Virus record (IMG/VR): IMGVR_UViG_3300008952_002688
Location: 1-41,356 of that record
DNA from: a virus
Strand: one strand, 5' to 3'
DNA length: 41,356 nt
Notes under the pieces: generated by a model
Told to the model about the DNA's origin: nothing
Database searches by the model: none
What the model saw: only the letters and a program-made list of their open reading frames with translations
Translations under genes and position numbers: made by a program
Part shown: positions 18,269 to 26,120 of the stretch, piece by piece
Position numbering within the stretch: position 1 is the stretch's first letter
How the letters are laid out: each line of letters starts with the position of its first letter

Positions 18269-18327
18269 AACAATAGATCATAGAGATGGTACTTTTATGA
18301 AACATCTGTGATCCTTTTGTTATTGTT
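18269..18327 (+). promoter_or_regulatory. Long interrupted hairpin before the first fiber gene
   Basis: Three nested stems fold this gap: AACAATA (18269-18275) with TATTGTT (18321-18327), GATCA (18276-18280) with TGATC (18309-18313), and AGATG (18284-18288) with CATCT (18303-18307), leaving a 14-base loop. Only a short TTT follows, so terminator strength is doubtful. It separates the lysis/thioesterase genes from the fiber genes and ends 12 bases before the fiber start, so it could be a weak terminator, an RNase site or a translational control element. Confidence 0.45.
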
Positions 18328-18339
18328 TTCGGGATAAAA

Positions 18340-19416
18340 ATGACAGCTATTAGAGTTACTGAGTCTTCTGGTTCTATCGGCGTACTTCAGATATCAGATG
18401 GCACAGGGGGATTTTCTCCATCAAATCTGCTATTTAATACAGCATCTTCTGGGATAGCCAAAAGCTTTTTGCTAGGTAGTGATGTAGCAGTCTTCGTAAG
18501 TGGTGCAACAGATTCAAGAGGTACTTCTCTTGCTGGGTCAACTCTTTTTGGCGGTGACGTAATAATTAGCGGAACACTCTATGGTGGCTCACCACTCAAA
18601 CTAGGTGGTGAGGTAGAATTTATTACATCTGACGGTGAAACAACAGATCTAAAAAATCCTTCTGGAAGTGTAAAGATGTTCGGAAGAGATGAGGTAAAGA
18701 TCGGATCAGGTGATGGGCTTATACGCCTAATTGACCTGGGAGGCTCGACAGCAGGAAAGATCTTTCTAACTGGGTCTAGTACAAATACAAACAGACGCCT
18801 TAAGTTTTTGTCAAAGGGGCAGATTCACTTACACGGCGCAAACCCTAACGCAGTCTCTCCTGGATCTAATGTATTTTTATTTGTTTCTGGGGCAATTGAT
18901 TCACATAAGACGCTAAGGAGAGGGGTGGCTTTATTCGGAGGCGATGTCGTCATTAGTGGAACGCTATACGCAGAGAAACAAGTCGTCGAGGTTGATGAGG
19001 TTGCAACAGGTCATCTTACAGTGTCAGGAACAATATCGACTGAATCAGGAATATCTGGATCTCTTACAAGACTTTCCAATGGAAAGAGCTTTATAGAACA
19101 GTCAGGAGCAGTAACTGTTAGTTCTGCGTCTGGGGGTGCAATTACAATAGCGTCGCCAAGCTATGTCTCTAGTGAGTATCTTGGCATGAGTAATGGATCA
19201 AATACAAAATTTACATTCAATTATCAACCTGACAATGTGAAAAATGTCTCTGTTTTCGTTAACGGTATTTTCCAAGCACCTGCAACGTCGATTACTAGTG
19301 CAGGATATCAAGATTATTCAGTAACAGGGTCAAGTATGTATTTTACAACTGGGTCCTTACCTGAATCAGGTAGCGTAGTTTTTGCAAACTATACAACAAA
19401 TAGCAGCATATCATAG
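18340..19416 (+). CDS. Tail fiber-type structural protein with internal repeats
   Basis: This 358-residue protein is Gly/Ser/Thr/Val-rich and beta-repetitive, as phage fibers are. Two copies of a block of about 35 residues occur, each with VFVSG or LFVSG, an Asp-Ser pair, then LFGGDVIISGTLY or LFGGDVVISGTLY (about 48-82 and 178-212). The last 90 residues form a distinct module with VSVFVNGIFQAP and a final stretch of small and polar residues, similar in outline to the end of the protein at 19889-23098. It likely forms part of a fiber or decorates the virion. The start is ATG 18340 behind GGGAT. It opens the fiber block downstream of a long hairpin. Confidence 0.7.
   Translation: MTAIRVTESSGSIGVLQISDGTGGFSPSNLLFNTASSGIAKSFLLGSDVAVFVSGATDSRGTSLAGSTLFGGDVIISGTLYGGSPLKLGGEVEFITSDGETTDLKNPSGSVKMFGRDEVKIGSGDGLIRLIDLGGSTAGKIFLTGSSTNTNRRLKFLSKGQIHLHGANPNAVSPGSNVFLFVSGAIDSHKTLRRGVALFGGDVVISGTLYAEKQVVEVDEVATGHLTVSGTISTESGISGSLTRLSNGKSFIEQSGAVTVSSASGGAITIASPSYVSSEYLGMSNGSNTKFTFNYQPDNVKNVSVFVNGIFQAPATSITSAGYQDYSVTGSSMYFTTGSLPESGSVVFANYTTNSSIS
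18481..18975 (+). repeat. Two-copy internal repeat in fiber gene (18481-18585 and 18871-18975)
   Basis: The two segments encode matching blocks of about 35 residues built around VSGA-x-DS and LFGGDV-I/V-ISGTLY, 390 bases apart. The DNA has diverged more than the protein, pointing to an old duplication of a fiber module. Confidence 0.7.
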
Positions 19417-19525
19417 CTCTGTGAATAAAGCTCACACAAGATAAAAACATTCCTTTCATTTCTGAACTTAGTATCCGGATTGATACTTATTGGTGATACG
19501 TAGTCTATCAGCGGAATCAGCATAA

Positions 19526-19747
19526 ATGAAAGAATATTCAACTCCAGACCTATCTATTGCTGCCTTTTTATTAATGAAGGGCATTACACTCATTAGGGCA
19601 AATAGACTAAAGTCTGGAAAATTTAATTTTACATTCAGCGATCCGGATCAAAGATGCCAAAGTCTCGCACTAGAGTTCCTTAATTCAGAGTTTTCTGACT
19701 ATGATAATCATGTAAGAAATCTAAAGAGGATGATATATAGTAACTGA
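19526..19747 (+). CDS. Small DUF5659-like protein
   Basis: This 73-residue protein has the outline of the DUF5659 family: TPDLSIAAFLLMKGITLI, a basic turn (NRLKSGKFNFTF), and a C-terminal helix ending in VRNLKRMIYSN. The function of that family is not known to me. It lies between the two fiber-type genes, with 109 bases before it and 141 after. The start is ATG 19526 with CGGAA upstream. Its small size and placement suggest an accessory or regulatory role rather than a virion part, but nothing in the sequence decides this. Confidence 0.6.
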   Translation: MKEYSTPDLSIAAFLLMKGITLIRANRLKSGKFNFTFSDPDQRCQSLALEFLNSEFSDYDNHVRNLKRMIYSN

Positions 19748-19764
19748 AGACCCTCTTAGGGTCT
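19748..19764 (+). terminator. Short perfect hairpin, possible weak terminator
   Basis: AGACCCT and AGGGTCT pair perfectly over a three-base loop two bases after the stop of the DUF5659-like gene. The following bases (AGTGTTAGG) lack a proper T-run, so termination would be weak, or the hairpin may protect the mRNA end. Confidence 0.4.
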
Positions 19765-19767
19765 AGT

Positions 19768-19824
19768 GTTAGGTTAGTTTTCGTTAAAATTATAGTCACG
19801 TTTCGTTAGAGAATCGTTAGGTTA
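19768..19824 (+). repeat. Short direct repeats in the leader of the long fiber gene
   Basis: GTTAGGTTA occurs at 19768-19776 and again at 19816-19824, and the core CGTTA occurs three times in the same 60 bases. The cluster lies in the 141-base leader of the 1069-residue fiber-type gene and could be an operator or part of an mRNA leader structure. No clear -35/-10 pair was found. Confidence 0.4.
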
Positions 19825-19888
19825 TGTGATGATTTTTGCACGTTGCAGATCATCTAAGCCAATAATCTATAAATAAAGGAAAATTATA

Positions 19889-22800
19889 ATGGCTATTAAA
19901 ACAAAGGTAAGATTTACTCAGGTTTCTGGGTCAATTCCTACCGACTCTGAATCAGCTGCGGCTTCTACGAGTCTTGCACTAAGTGATCTGGGCAACGTTC
20001 TTGATCACATGGCTTCTTCTATTAAGAGAATCCACGGTGCAGCGACATGGACAGCAGCAGCATCTGGTTCATTCTCAACTAATATCTACCCAGCATCTGC
20101 TGATGGAGCCTCACTGGGTTTCACAGACAAGGAGTGGTCAGATCTTTATCTCGCTGATGGGGGTATTATCAACCTCGGTGAGGGACAGGACGTCAAACTA
20201 ACTCATGTTGCTGATACAGGTGTTCTTCTAAACTCAACACGTCAGTTTCAGTTTGGTGATTCAGGCACATACATTCACCAGGCAGCTGATGGCCAGCTTG
20301 ATATTGTCTCTGACGGAAACATTGATCTTGCTGTTGGTGCAGCCGGCGTTATTGTTCGAGGAACAACTCCAAAAGTAACAATCGGTGATGCAGGTGCAGA
20401 AGATACCTTCTTGGTATTCGACGGAAATGCACAGGATTATCGTATCGGTCTCGATGATGGAACTGATAAACTTGAGATTGGTGTTGGAGCTACTCACGGT
20501 ACAACAACTGCTATAACAGTCGACGCTTCTCAGCAAGTTGTTGTTGTTGCAGCTACCGAGGCAACTAGTACATCAGATGGTGCACTTGTTTCAACAGGTG
20601 GTCTTTCGGTTGCCAAGAGTGCTGTTATCGGTGATGATCTCGATCTTCTATCTGATGGCGCAATCATGAATATCGGCTCTACTTCTAAGTTCACTTTGAC
20701 CGCTGCTGATGCTAACAACGCTGTCGTTGCTTCTGCTAACCATAGGCTTGCATTTGGTAATGCCGGTGAGTATATTTACGGTGACGGAACCGATATGAAG
20801 GTCATATCAAGTGGTGACGTTGATATAACAGCTACTCTGGTTGATGTAACTGGTGCAGGTACATTTAGCGGCATTCTTAAAACTGATGATACTACTGAAG
20901 CTACCACAGCTACTGATGGTTCACTTCAGACAGACGGTGGTCTTTCAGTTGCAAAGAGTGCTGTTATCGGTGACGACTTGGATCTCCTTTCAAACGGTGC
21001 AATTCTTAAAGTTGGTAACGCTCAACCGTTCACTTTGACACACTCAAATGCAAATAATACACTACTAGCTACTGCTAATCACAGATTGGCCTTTGGTGAT
21101 GCTGGTGAGTACATTGCTGGTGACGGAACTGATATGAAAATCATATCAAGCGGTGACGTTGATGTGACAGCTACATTGTTTGATGTAACTGGTGGCGGTG
21201 CTTTCAGTGGAAACCTCACAGTAGGTGGAAACCTTGATATTAACGGTACAACAACCACAATTGATACAGCAAACTTGACTGTTGAAGACTCAATCATTGC
21301 CCTCGGTGTTTCAGGTGCGAACGGTTCATTCTCTAATGTTGGTGATAGAGCTATCATCTTCGCAAGAGGATCTGCTGCTCACTCGTTTATGCCGGCTCTC
21401 AATTACGGTAGTGATGGTGTTTTTGAATTAGGAACTTTCTCAGCTTCTGCTGCGTCAGGTACAATGGGAGCAGCACAAGCAGGTATTTCACTGAAGGCAG
21501 GGGCACTTCTGCCAATGGCTTCAGACGGAGGAGCTCTCGGTTCTACATCACTCATGTGGTCAGATGCATTCTTAGCATCAGGCGCTGTTATCAACTTTAA
21601 TAACGGTGACGTTACACTAACTCACTCAGCAAATGCAATAACAGTTGCAGGTGGAACTACAGCTACTGCTGCACTAACTTCAACAACTATTGTTGCTAGT
21701 GGCATTGTTAAGACTGATGATACAACTGAAGCTACTTCAACAACTGATGGTTCTTTACAGACCGACGGTGGTTTGAGTGTTGCTAAGAGCGCAGTTATTG
21801 GTGACGACCTAGACTTGCTATCCGACAGTGCTATTATCAATGTTGGTAGTACATCTAAGTTCACACTAACTGATCAGGCTGCTAATAACTGCTTGATGGC
21901 TGCTGCTAATCACAGACTTGCATTCGGTGATGCCGGTGAGTATCTCACAGGAGATGGTACTAATATTAGTGTTATTTCATCGGGAGATATCATTCTTGAT
22001 CCAGGTGGAAACAACGTCCTTCCAGGCGGTGACTCTGCTGATGATCTTGGTGCATCTGGTACAGCATGGCGTGCACTCTACGTTGATGCAATTGATCTAA
22101 ATGGTCAGGGTTCAATCAGCATGGGTGGAACAGGTCGTATTGATCTAGACGCTGATGATGATACTTCAATCCGCGCTTCTGCTGACGACGTTATTACGTT
22201 TGAAGCTGGTGGGTCAGATATCGTTAATATTGCTAGCACAGGTATGAAGATTGCAGATGACAAGCTTCTTGTTTTCGGTGATGGAAACGATGCTCAATTT
22301 GAGTATGATGAAGATGGCAATGATGTTTTACTTTATTCTGGAGCAAGTTTCAGAATCAGTGATGATGTCAAGCTCGAGTTCGGTGCAGCCGGTGACGCTT
22401 CAATCGAGTACGATGAGAACGGAACTGATCAGCTTAGATTTGCACTTCCTTCTGCCGGTATGGTTCTTGGAGGTACAACTCCAAAGCTCGTTATCGGTGA
22501 TGCAGGTGCCGAAGATACATTCTTAGTCTTTGACGGAAACGCACAGGACTACCGTATCGGTCTAGATGATGGAACTGATAAGCTTGAGATGGGTGTTGGT
22601 GGTACTCATGGTACAACAACCTCTCTTACGCTAGATTCTAGTAGAAATGTTGACATTGCAGCTCATAATGGAACTATCGGTCTTTCGCTCGGTGGAACAA
22701 TTGTTACTTCAACTGCTTCAGAGATCAATCTTCTAGATGGGGGAACTTCAGTCGGTGCTGGAATCACGCTTGCTGACGGCGACGGTATCTTCGTCAATGA

Positions 22801-23098
22801 TGGCGGAACATCCAAGCTTCAGCCAGTATCAGATCTTGCCTCATATATCATTGGAAAGAGACAGAAGTCAATTGTTTCTGGATCTGCTGTTAACGCTGAT
22901 ACAAACGTTGCAACCGGTCTTGCCGACTGGTCCGAAGCAGAATTAAATGCTAAGGAAGTTTACGTCAATGGTCAGCTTATGACACCAGGAAATGACGCTG
23001 CCTCTAATGGTGACTGGTATCCGGGTGGTGGTGATAACGTTAAGTTTGAATTCGCACTTCTTTCTGACGATATCGTTCAGTTTGTTGTCTGGTACTAA
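19889..23098 (+). CDS. Large repeat-rich tail fiber-type protein
   Basis: This 1069-residue protein is composed of beta-rich, Gly/Asp/Thr-rich modules typical of phage fibers. A block of about 113 residues starting TEAT-x-T/S-x-DG and containing GGLSVAKSAVIGDDLDLLS and ANHRLAFG-D/N-AGEY is present three times. A second 50-residue block around DAGAEDTFLVFDGNAQDYRI is present twice. A shorter motif W-S-D-x-(Y/F)-LA recurs with LTH strands. NLDINGTTTTIDT and NLTVEDSIIALG lie between copies. The C-terminus has KEVYVNGQLMTPG and ends in VQFVVWY, related in outline to the other fiber's last module. The start is ATG 19889 with AAGGA upstream. A strong terminator follows. The codon choice (GGT, GCT, GAT) is more uniform than in neighbours, fitting high expression. 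Confidence 0.75.
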   Translation: MAIKTKVRFTQVSGSIPTDSESAAASTSLALSDLGNVLDHMASSIKRIHGAATWTAAASGSFSTNIYPASADGASLGFTDKEWSDLYLADGGIINLGEGQDVKLTHVADTGVLLNSTRQFQFGDSGTYIHQAADGQLDIVSDGNIDLAVGAAGVIVRGTTPKVTIGDAGAEDTFLVFDGNAQDYRIGLDDGTDKLEIGVGATHGTTTAITVDASQQVVVVAATEATSTSDGALVSTGGLSVAKSAVIGDDLDLLSDGAIMNIGSTSKFTLTAADANNAVVASANHRLAFGNAGEYIYGDGTDMKVISSGDVDITATLVDVTGAGTFSGILKTDDTTEATTATDGSLQTDGGLSVAKSAVIGDDLDLLSNGAILKVGNAQPFTLTHSNANNTLLATANHRLAFGDAGEYIAGDGTDMKIISSGDVDVTATLFDVTGGGAFSGNLTVGGNLDINGTTTTIDTANLTVEDSIIALGVSGANGSFSNVGDRAIIFARGSAAHSFMPALNYGSDGVFELGTFSASAASGTMGAAQAGISLKAGALLPMASDGGALGSTSLMWSDAFLASGAVINFNNGDVTLTHSANAITVAGGTTATAALTSTTIVASGIVKTDDTTEATSTTDGSLQTDGGLSVAKSAVIGDDLDLLSDSAIINVGSTSKFTLTDQAANNCLMAAANHRLAFGDAGEYLTGDGTNISVISSGDIILDPGGNNVLPGGDSADDLGASGTAWRALYVDAIDLNGQGSISMGGTGRIDLDADDDTSIRASADDVITFEAGGSDIVNIASTGMKIADDKLLVFGDGNDAQFEYDEDGNDVLLYSGASFRISDDVKLEFGAAGDASIEYDENGTDQLRFALPSAGMVLGGTTPKLVIGDAGAEDTFLVFDGNAQDYRIGLDDGTDKLEMGVGGTHGTTTSLTLDSSRNVDIAAHNGTIGLSLGGTIVTSTASEINLLDGGTSVGAGITLADGDGIFVNDGGTSKLQPVSDLASYIIGKRQKSIVSGSAVNADTNVATGLADWSEAELNAKEVYVNGQLMTPGNDAASNGDWYPGGGDNVKFEFALLSDDIVQFVVWY
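20360..20509 (+). repeat. Fiber repeat B, copy 1
   Basis: It encodes a 50-residue block around DAGAEDTFLVFDGNAQDYRI. Copy 2 at 22472-22621 differs at four residues but at about twenty bases, mostly third positions. Confidence 0.8.
20555..21232 (+). repeat. Fiber repeat A, copies 1 and 2 in tandem (339-base period)
   Basis: Copy 1 begins at 20555 and copy 2 at 20894. Each encodes TEAT..., GGLSVAKSAVIGDDLDLLS, ANHRLAFG, GDGTDMK-V/I-ISSGDVD and a closing GxFSG. The 113-residue unit stays in frame throughout. Confidence 0.8.
21725..21990 (+). repeat. Fiber repeat A, copy 3
   Basis: This third copy begins again with TEATSTTDGSLQTDGG and GGLSVAKSAVIGDDLDLLS, and loses similarity after VISSGDI. 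It is separated from copies 1-2 by unique sequence of about 490 bases. Confidence 0.78.
22472..22621 (+). repeat. Fiber repeat B, copy 2
   Basis: This is the second copy of the 50-residue block, 2112 bases after the first and in the same frame. Confidence 0.8.
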
Positions 23099-23118
23099 TC
23101 CGTAGTTAAGAAATTTTT

Positions 23119-23150
23119 TGGGGGACCTCTTATGGGGTCCCCCATTTTTT
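23119..23150 (+). terminator. Strong intrinsic terminator after fiber gene
   Basis: TGGGGGACC at 23119-23127 pairs with GGTCCCCCA at 23136-23144 and is followed by TTTTTT. It lies 20 bases after the fiber stop. An open frame begins inside the stem at 23132, but a start there is not credible. Confidence 0.9.
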
Positions 23151-23224
23151 ATATCTGGAAAGATATAAACGAATATTTAATTGATCTGTATTATACAATG
23201 TATTCCAAATATTTGAGGTGCAAT

Positions 23225-23665
23225 GTGGAATTTGAATTACAATATCTTGAGAGGCTAAAATCTGATCTCGAGGAAAAAATATCTGACAGGGAAGTCTCAC
23301 TTCTATCAAAAAATTCTATTTCTGGTCTAGAAGAAGCTTTTGAGACAGTCAAGTCTGTCTGTGTTGGTGAGGTCATTAGAGTTAAAGATAGCAATGAAGA
23401 TCTTGCAAAGTATGTTGAAACTTTTTCTAATAGTATTCTTACTTCTCTATTAGAGCTTAAAGAAAGCGAAGCTTTGGGGATTACAAGGACTGAGTCTCAT
23501 ATTGAGGTTTTAAAAGAGATGGCAACAGATGCTCATACTGCTAGAGAGAAAATTATTGAAAAGTCCAGAGAGGATGTTGAAAAAGAGAGAGAAGAAAATA
23601 TCTCTCCGACAGCAAGAATGGCTCGGGCAGCATTTGGTGAACCAAAAAAAAAAGAAGAAAGATAG
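23225..23665 (+). CDS. Unknown charged coiled-coil protein
   Basis: This 146-residue protein is not recognised. It is strongly helical and charged: EFELQYLERLKSDLEEKISD near the start, many Glu/Lys heptads, and a Lys-rich tail with EPKKKEER. A coiled coil is likely over most of its length. The start is set at GTG 23225 because GAGG lies six bases upstream; earlier in-frame codons fall in or next to the terminator. A run of ten A at 23644-23653 codes for the Lys tail. It opens a run of small genes after the fiber block; a scaffold, tape or assembly-chaperone role is possible but unproven. Confidence 0.6.
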   Translation: MEFELQYLERLKSDLEEKISDREVSLLSKNSISGLEEAFETVKSVCVGEVIRVKDSNEDLAKYVETFSNSILTSLLELKESEALGITRTESHIEVLKEMATDAHTAREKIIEKSREDVEKEREENISPTARMARAAFGEPKKKEER

Positions 23666-23728
23666 GAGAAAAGCCGAAACGCTTGAAGACTATTAGAAAT
23701 TCTGAAAATAAAAGTACAGAAGCAGATC

Positions 23729-23736
23729 TATAAATA
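23729..23736 (+). promoter_or_regulatory. T4 late-type promoter element TATAAATA
   Basis: An exact TATAAATA lies 19 bases before the next start codon (23756), in a 90-base gap that holds nothing else recognisable. In T4-like phages this octamer is the whole late promoter. A late sigma gene is not in this window, so this is a candidate only. Confidence 0.35.
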
Positions 23737-23755
23737 TTATAAATTGTGAAGCTAT

Positions 23756-24187
23756 ATGCCAATTACATTAGTTAAAAATGTCAACTTTGGAGCAGCCCTG
23801 ACAGGTCTTACTACTGTTGGGTATAGGCTGTACTGGCTTAATGGAACCCTAAGCGGGTCAAGGGTGACGTCAGGAGTAGGAGAAATTCTCACAAATTCTG
23901 GAATATATTCTTCTAGTATTTATTTTTCAACTTCGTTTAGCGGCTCTATCCTATGGGATACGGGCGGTTCATCTCCAACCTATGCAACTGAGGAATACAA
24001 TCCACAGCCCGAGCAGATTGATTTTATTAGAAATATTGAGGGAGGAAGATGGAAAATAGATACTTCAACAAATAAAATGACGTTCTATAAAGATGATAAC
24101 ACAACAGCTGTTGCAACTTTTGATCTAAAGGATTCAGATGGATCAGCGTCTTCAACTAGTGTGTTTGAACGTGTGAGAAATGACTAG
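23756..24187 (+). CDS. Small virion-type protein, unknown
   Basis: This 143-residue protein is beta-rich with many Gly, Ser and Thr. The first half (about 1-70) contains GYRLYWLNGTLSGSR and a Ser-rich strand. The second half has RNIEGGRWKIDTSTNKMTFY and ATFDLKDSDGSAS, ending in FERVRND. This outline is common in small phage tail or neck proteins that carry a short immunoglobulin-like part, but I cannot name the family. The start is ATG 23756. The stop overlaps the next gene's GTG by one base. Confidence 0.6.
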   Translation: MPITLVKNVNFGAALTGLTTVGYRLYWLNGTLSGSRVTSGVGEILTNSGIYSSSIYFSTSFSGSILWDTGGSSPTYATEEYNPQPEQIDFIRNIEGGRWKIDTSTNKMTFYKDDNTTAVATFDLKDSDGSASSTSVFERVRND

Positions 24188-24552
24188 TGGCAACAAATCT
24201 AGTTACGAGGGGTCTTGGATCTAGCCATACAATAGTCGGAAAAGGCTTTGGTTCATCTTTGGCTGCTGTTGCAGATGCTGTTATTAAATATGGCGGCAGA
24301 AAGGCAAAGGATGCGGCCAGTCATGTACTAAGAGCTGCTGAAGAAGTAATTGACCTGTACAAGATCACTGCTTCATTAATTTCAATCAACGATGAAGACT
24401 TACCCTTTCCTAGTTCAAAAACTGTTCAAGGGACAATAAATAGAAGCAAAGATATCGTTGTCTCAATTAATAACTTTGCCGTTTCTAATGTTTATAAGCC
24501 TACTTATAGGATAGTTATAGACATCTTAGGTGTCGAGAAAGGGATTAAGTAG
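24187..24552 (+). CDS. Unknown small phage protein (LVTRGLG N-terminus)
   Basis: This 121-residue protein begins MATNLVTRGLGSSHTIVGKG, has an Ala-rich helix (SLAAVADAVIKYGG, then AASHVLRAAEEVIDLYK) and a beta-like C-terminus (YKPTYRIVIDILGVEK). The Gly-rich N-terminal segment resembles short peptides in other phage structural proteins, but no function follows. GTG 24187 shares a base with the preceding stop, so translation is probably coupled. It is followed by another small gene after two bases. Confidence 0.58.
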   Translation: MATNLVTRGLGSSHTIVGKGFGSSLAAVADAVIKYGGRKAKDAASHVLRAAEEVIDLYKITASLISINDEDLPFPSSKTVQGTINRSKDIVVSINNFAVSNVYKPTYRIVIDILGVEKGIK

Positions 24553-24554
24553 AT

Positions 24555-25142
24555 ATGAGTACTATAGATCTTACATTAGATAATAATAATGAGCTTACTT
24601 TCCAGGTAAATATTGAAGGAAGCTCTCCTGCAAAGCCTTCTTGCAGATTTTTAATAGAGGGTGAAGAAATGTCGTTTGCTTTTCCTGGAGAGATGGCAAA
24701 TGACGGAATAGTTCACGTTAATATTCCACCTCTTGAAAAGGTTTTAAAAGAAGGAAATTACAACTCTGGGCTAGAAGTGATCGTTGATGACAGGGTATTT
24801 GTACCGTTGACACTTACTACAAGCTTTGAAAAGTCAGTAAAGGTTACAGCAGAAGCTGTAACAAGAAAGAAAAGACCAGCGGCTACAGCGTCTGCTCAGC
24901 TGATTGGAACAACATCTAGAAACAATAGAGTACAGAGCATGACAGATAATCTCATAAAAGAGACAGAAGAAAGACAGCTCCGTGCAAATCTAATTGGAAC
25001 ACGTGTAAGAAAAGACAAGCAGAAAGAAAGATCACCAATTCCAACTAGTCAAAAAAGTAAAAATCAAAATGATGTAAGCTTTGGAGACTTATCAGAATCT
25101 CAAGTAAGAAATCTTATAAGAAGCTTTATCAATAAACAGTGA
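24555..25142 (+). CDS. Unknown protein with basic linker and C-terminal helical motif
   Basis: This 195-residue protein has three parts. Residues 1-100 form a beta-rich domain with CRFLIEGEEMSFAFPG, VIVDDRVFVPLTLTTSFE and KSVKVTAEAV. Residues 105-170 are basic and probably disordered (two Q/N-L-IGT segments recur: AQLIGTTSR and ANLIGTRVR). The end is a short helix DLSESQVRNLIRSFINKQ, which resembles the LRxIIKEE-type motifs in the proteins at 5756 and 7048. The layout of a folded head plus a tethered helix suggests a scaffold or capsid-associated protein, but this is inference. The start is ATG 24555. Confidence 0.6.
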   Translation: MSTIDLTLDNNNELTFQVNIEGSSPAKPSCRFLIEGEEMSFAFPGEMANDGIVHVNIPPLEKVLKEGNYNSGLEVIVDDRVFVPLTLTTSFEKSVKVTAEAVTRKKRPAATASAQLIGTTSRNNRVQSMTDNLIKETEERQLRANLIGTRVRKDKQKERSPIPTSQKSKNQNDVSFGDLSESQVRNLIRSFINKQ

Positions 25143-25153
25143 GGAAATAAAGG

Positions 25154-25393
25154 ATGATAAATACAATCCTTATGATATATGTCTTATTTTCTATTTTATA
25201 CTTTATATTTTTCACCAGAAGTCTTGCTGACTGCCATCGCATTATATCAGAGTCTAAGTCTAGAGATATGAAAAACTTAGCAAAGAATAAGATCATTAAT
25301 GTCAGGAGTGATATTGTTTTATGTCCTGTATGGCCGTATTTGCTATATAGGGATATTTCTATTGCAATAAGGGCATTACAGTCTTTAAAATAG
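25154..25393 (+). CDS. Small membrane-anchored protein
   Basis: This 79-residue protein has one strong N-terminal membrane segment (about 4-22, TILMIYVLFSILYFIFF), followed by a charged cytoplasm-like region and a second weaker hydrophobic patch around VLCPVWPYLLYRDISIAIRA. The ATG 25154 start has GAGGAAATAAAGG upstream. A holin-like or other membrane role is possible. No family was recognised. Confidence 0.55.
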   Translation: MINTILMIYVLFSILYFIFFTRSLADCHRIISESKSRDMKNLAKNKIINVRSDIVLCPVWPYLLYRDISIAIRALQSLK

Positions 25394-25397
25394 AAGT

Positions 25398-26114
25398 ATG
25401 CAGAAAATAAAAAAGCTGCTATTTCAAATGAGATATCTTGAAGAATATCTTGATGAGTGTCAGTCTATTTTTGAAAATTCTAAAATAGAATTCAATAGCG
25501 CAATTAGACAGCTACACTATGATTTAAATGTATTTGACAGCTCACTCGATCTTGTCTATGATGCAAAAAATTCAAATAGCGATGAAATCACTGATCTGTG
25601 CGACGAACCAGTGTCAGGAGAAAAGACTTCACATCCCGCGTGGGCAAAAAAGATTTTTAGAGATATAGTAAAAGAGACTCATCCGGATCATTTTCCAAAA
25701 GAGCTTAGGGAGTCTAGAAAGAAAAACTTAACGGAAATCTATGAGAAAACAATTAAATCATATAATGAGAAATCATATGCAGAACTAATTGAATCTGCAT
25801 TTAGACTGGGAATAGAGATAGAAGACATATCTAAAGAGCAGTCTGATACTATAAAGAAAAAAATCACATTTATTGAAAATGAAATTTCTGTTATTAGAAA
25901 TAGTCTGTACTGGCAGTGGGCACATGCTAATGATGAAATGAAGCAGTCAATTTTAAAAAAATTTGTTGATATGCGAGGCTGGACATCAATAAATGCTTCA
26001 AGAAAGAGATCAAGAAAGGGTTCCGGAACTCACCCAGGAAAGTCAATGTCATGGGCAAGAAAGAAATTTAAAAACGTTTCTGAAATACCTAGTTGTGACG
26101 AAGAGGAAAAGTAG
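25398..26114 (+). CDS. J-domain-like co-chaperone-type protein
   Basis: This 238-residue protein has a coiled-coil N-terminus (about 1-60). It then has a J-domain-like hairpin: WAKKIFRDIVKETHPDHF with the HPD triad at 95-97, then a helix LTEIYEKTIKSYNEKSYAEL, where J-domains have the third helix. A second long helix (about 150-190) and a basic Ser/Gly-rich tail (RKRSRKGSGTHPGK) follow. J-domains stimulate DnaK-type ATPases. The loop order and HPD triad support the call, but helix I is weak. A second, complete DnaJ is encoded at 30823-31893. The start is ATG 25398, four bases after the preceding stop. Confidence 0.6.
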   Translation: MQKIKKLLFQMRYLEEYLDECQSIFENSKIEFNSAIRQLHYDLNVFDSSLDLVYDAKNSNSDEITDLCDEPVSGEKTSHPAWAKKIFRDIVKETHPDHFPKELRESRKKNLTEIYEKTIKSYNEKSYAELIESAFRLGIEIEDISKEQSDTIKKKITFIENEISVIRNSLYWQWAHANDEMKQSILKKFVDMRGWTSINASRKRSRKGSGTHPGKSMSWARKKFKNVSEIPSCDEEEK

Positions 26115-26120
26115 AAAAAA

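Noticed and set aside
19417-19525. Short inverted repeats GTATC/GATAC as an operator
   Set aside because: Only five bases pair, they are AT-rich, and such pairs are expected by chance.
19868-19875. TATAAATA just before the long fiber gene
   Set aside because: It ends 13 bases before the ATG and touches the AAGGA ribosome-binding site, so transcription from it would begin after that site.
20555-21990. CRISPR-like repeats
   Set aside because: The repeats are long, in-frame protein modules inside a fiber gene; there are no short identical repeats with spacers.
23132-23224. Extended start of the coiled-coil gene at 23132
   Set aside because: The codon lies inside the terminator stem, and GTG 23225 has a good ribosome-binding site.
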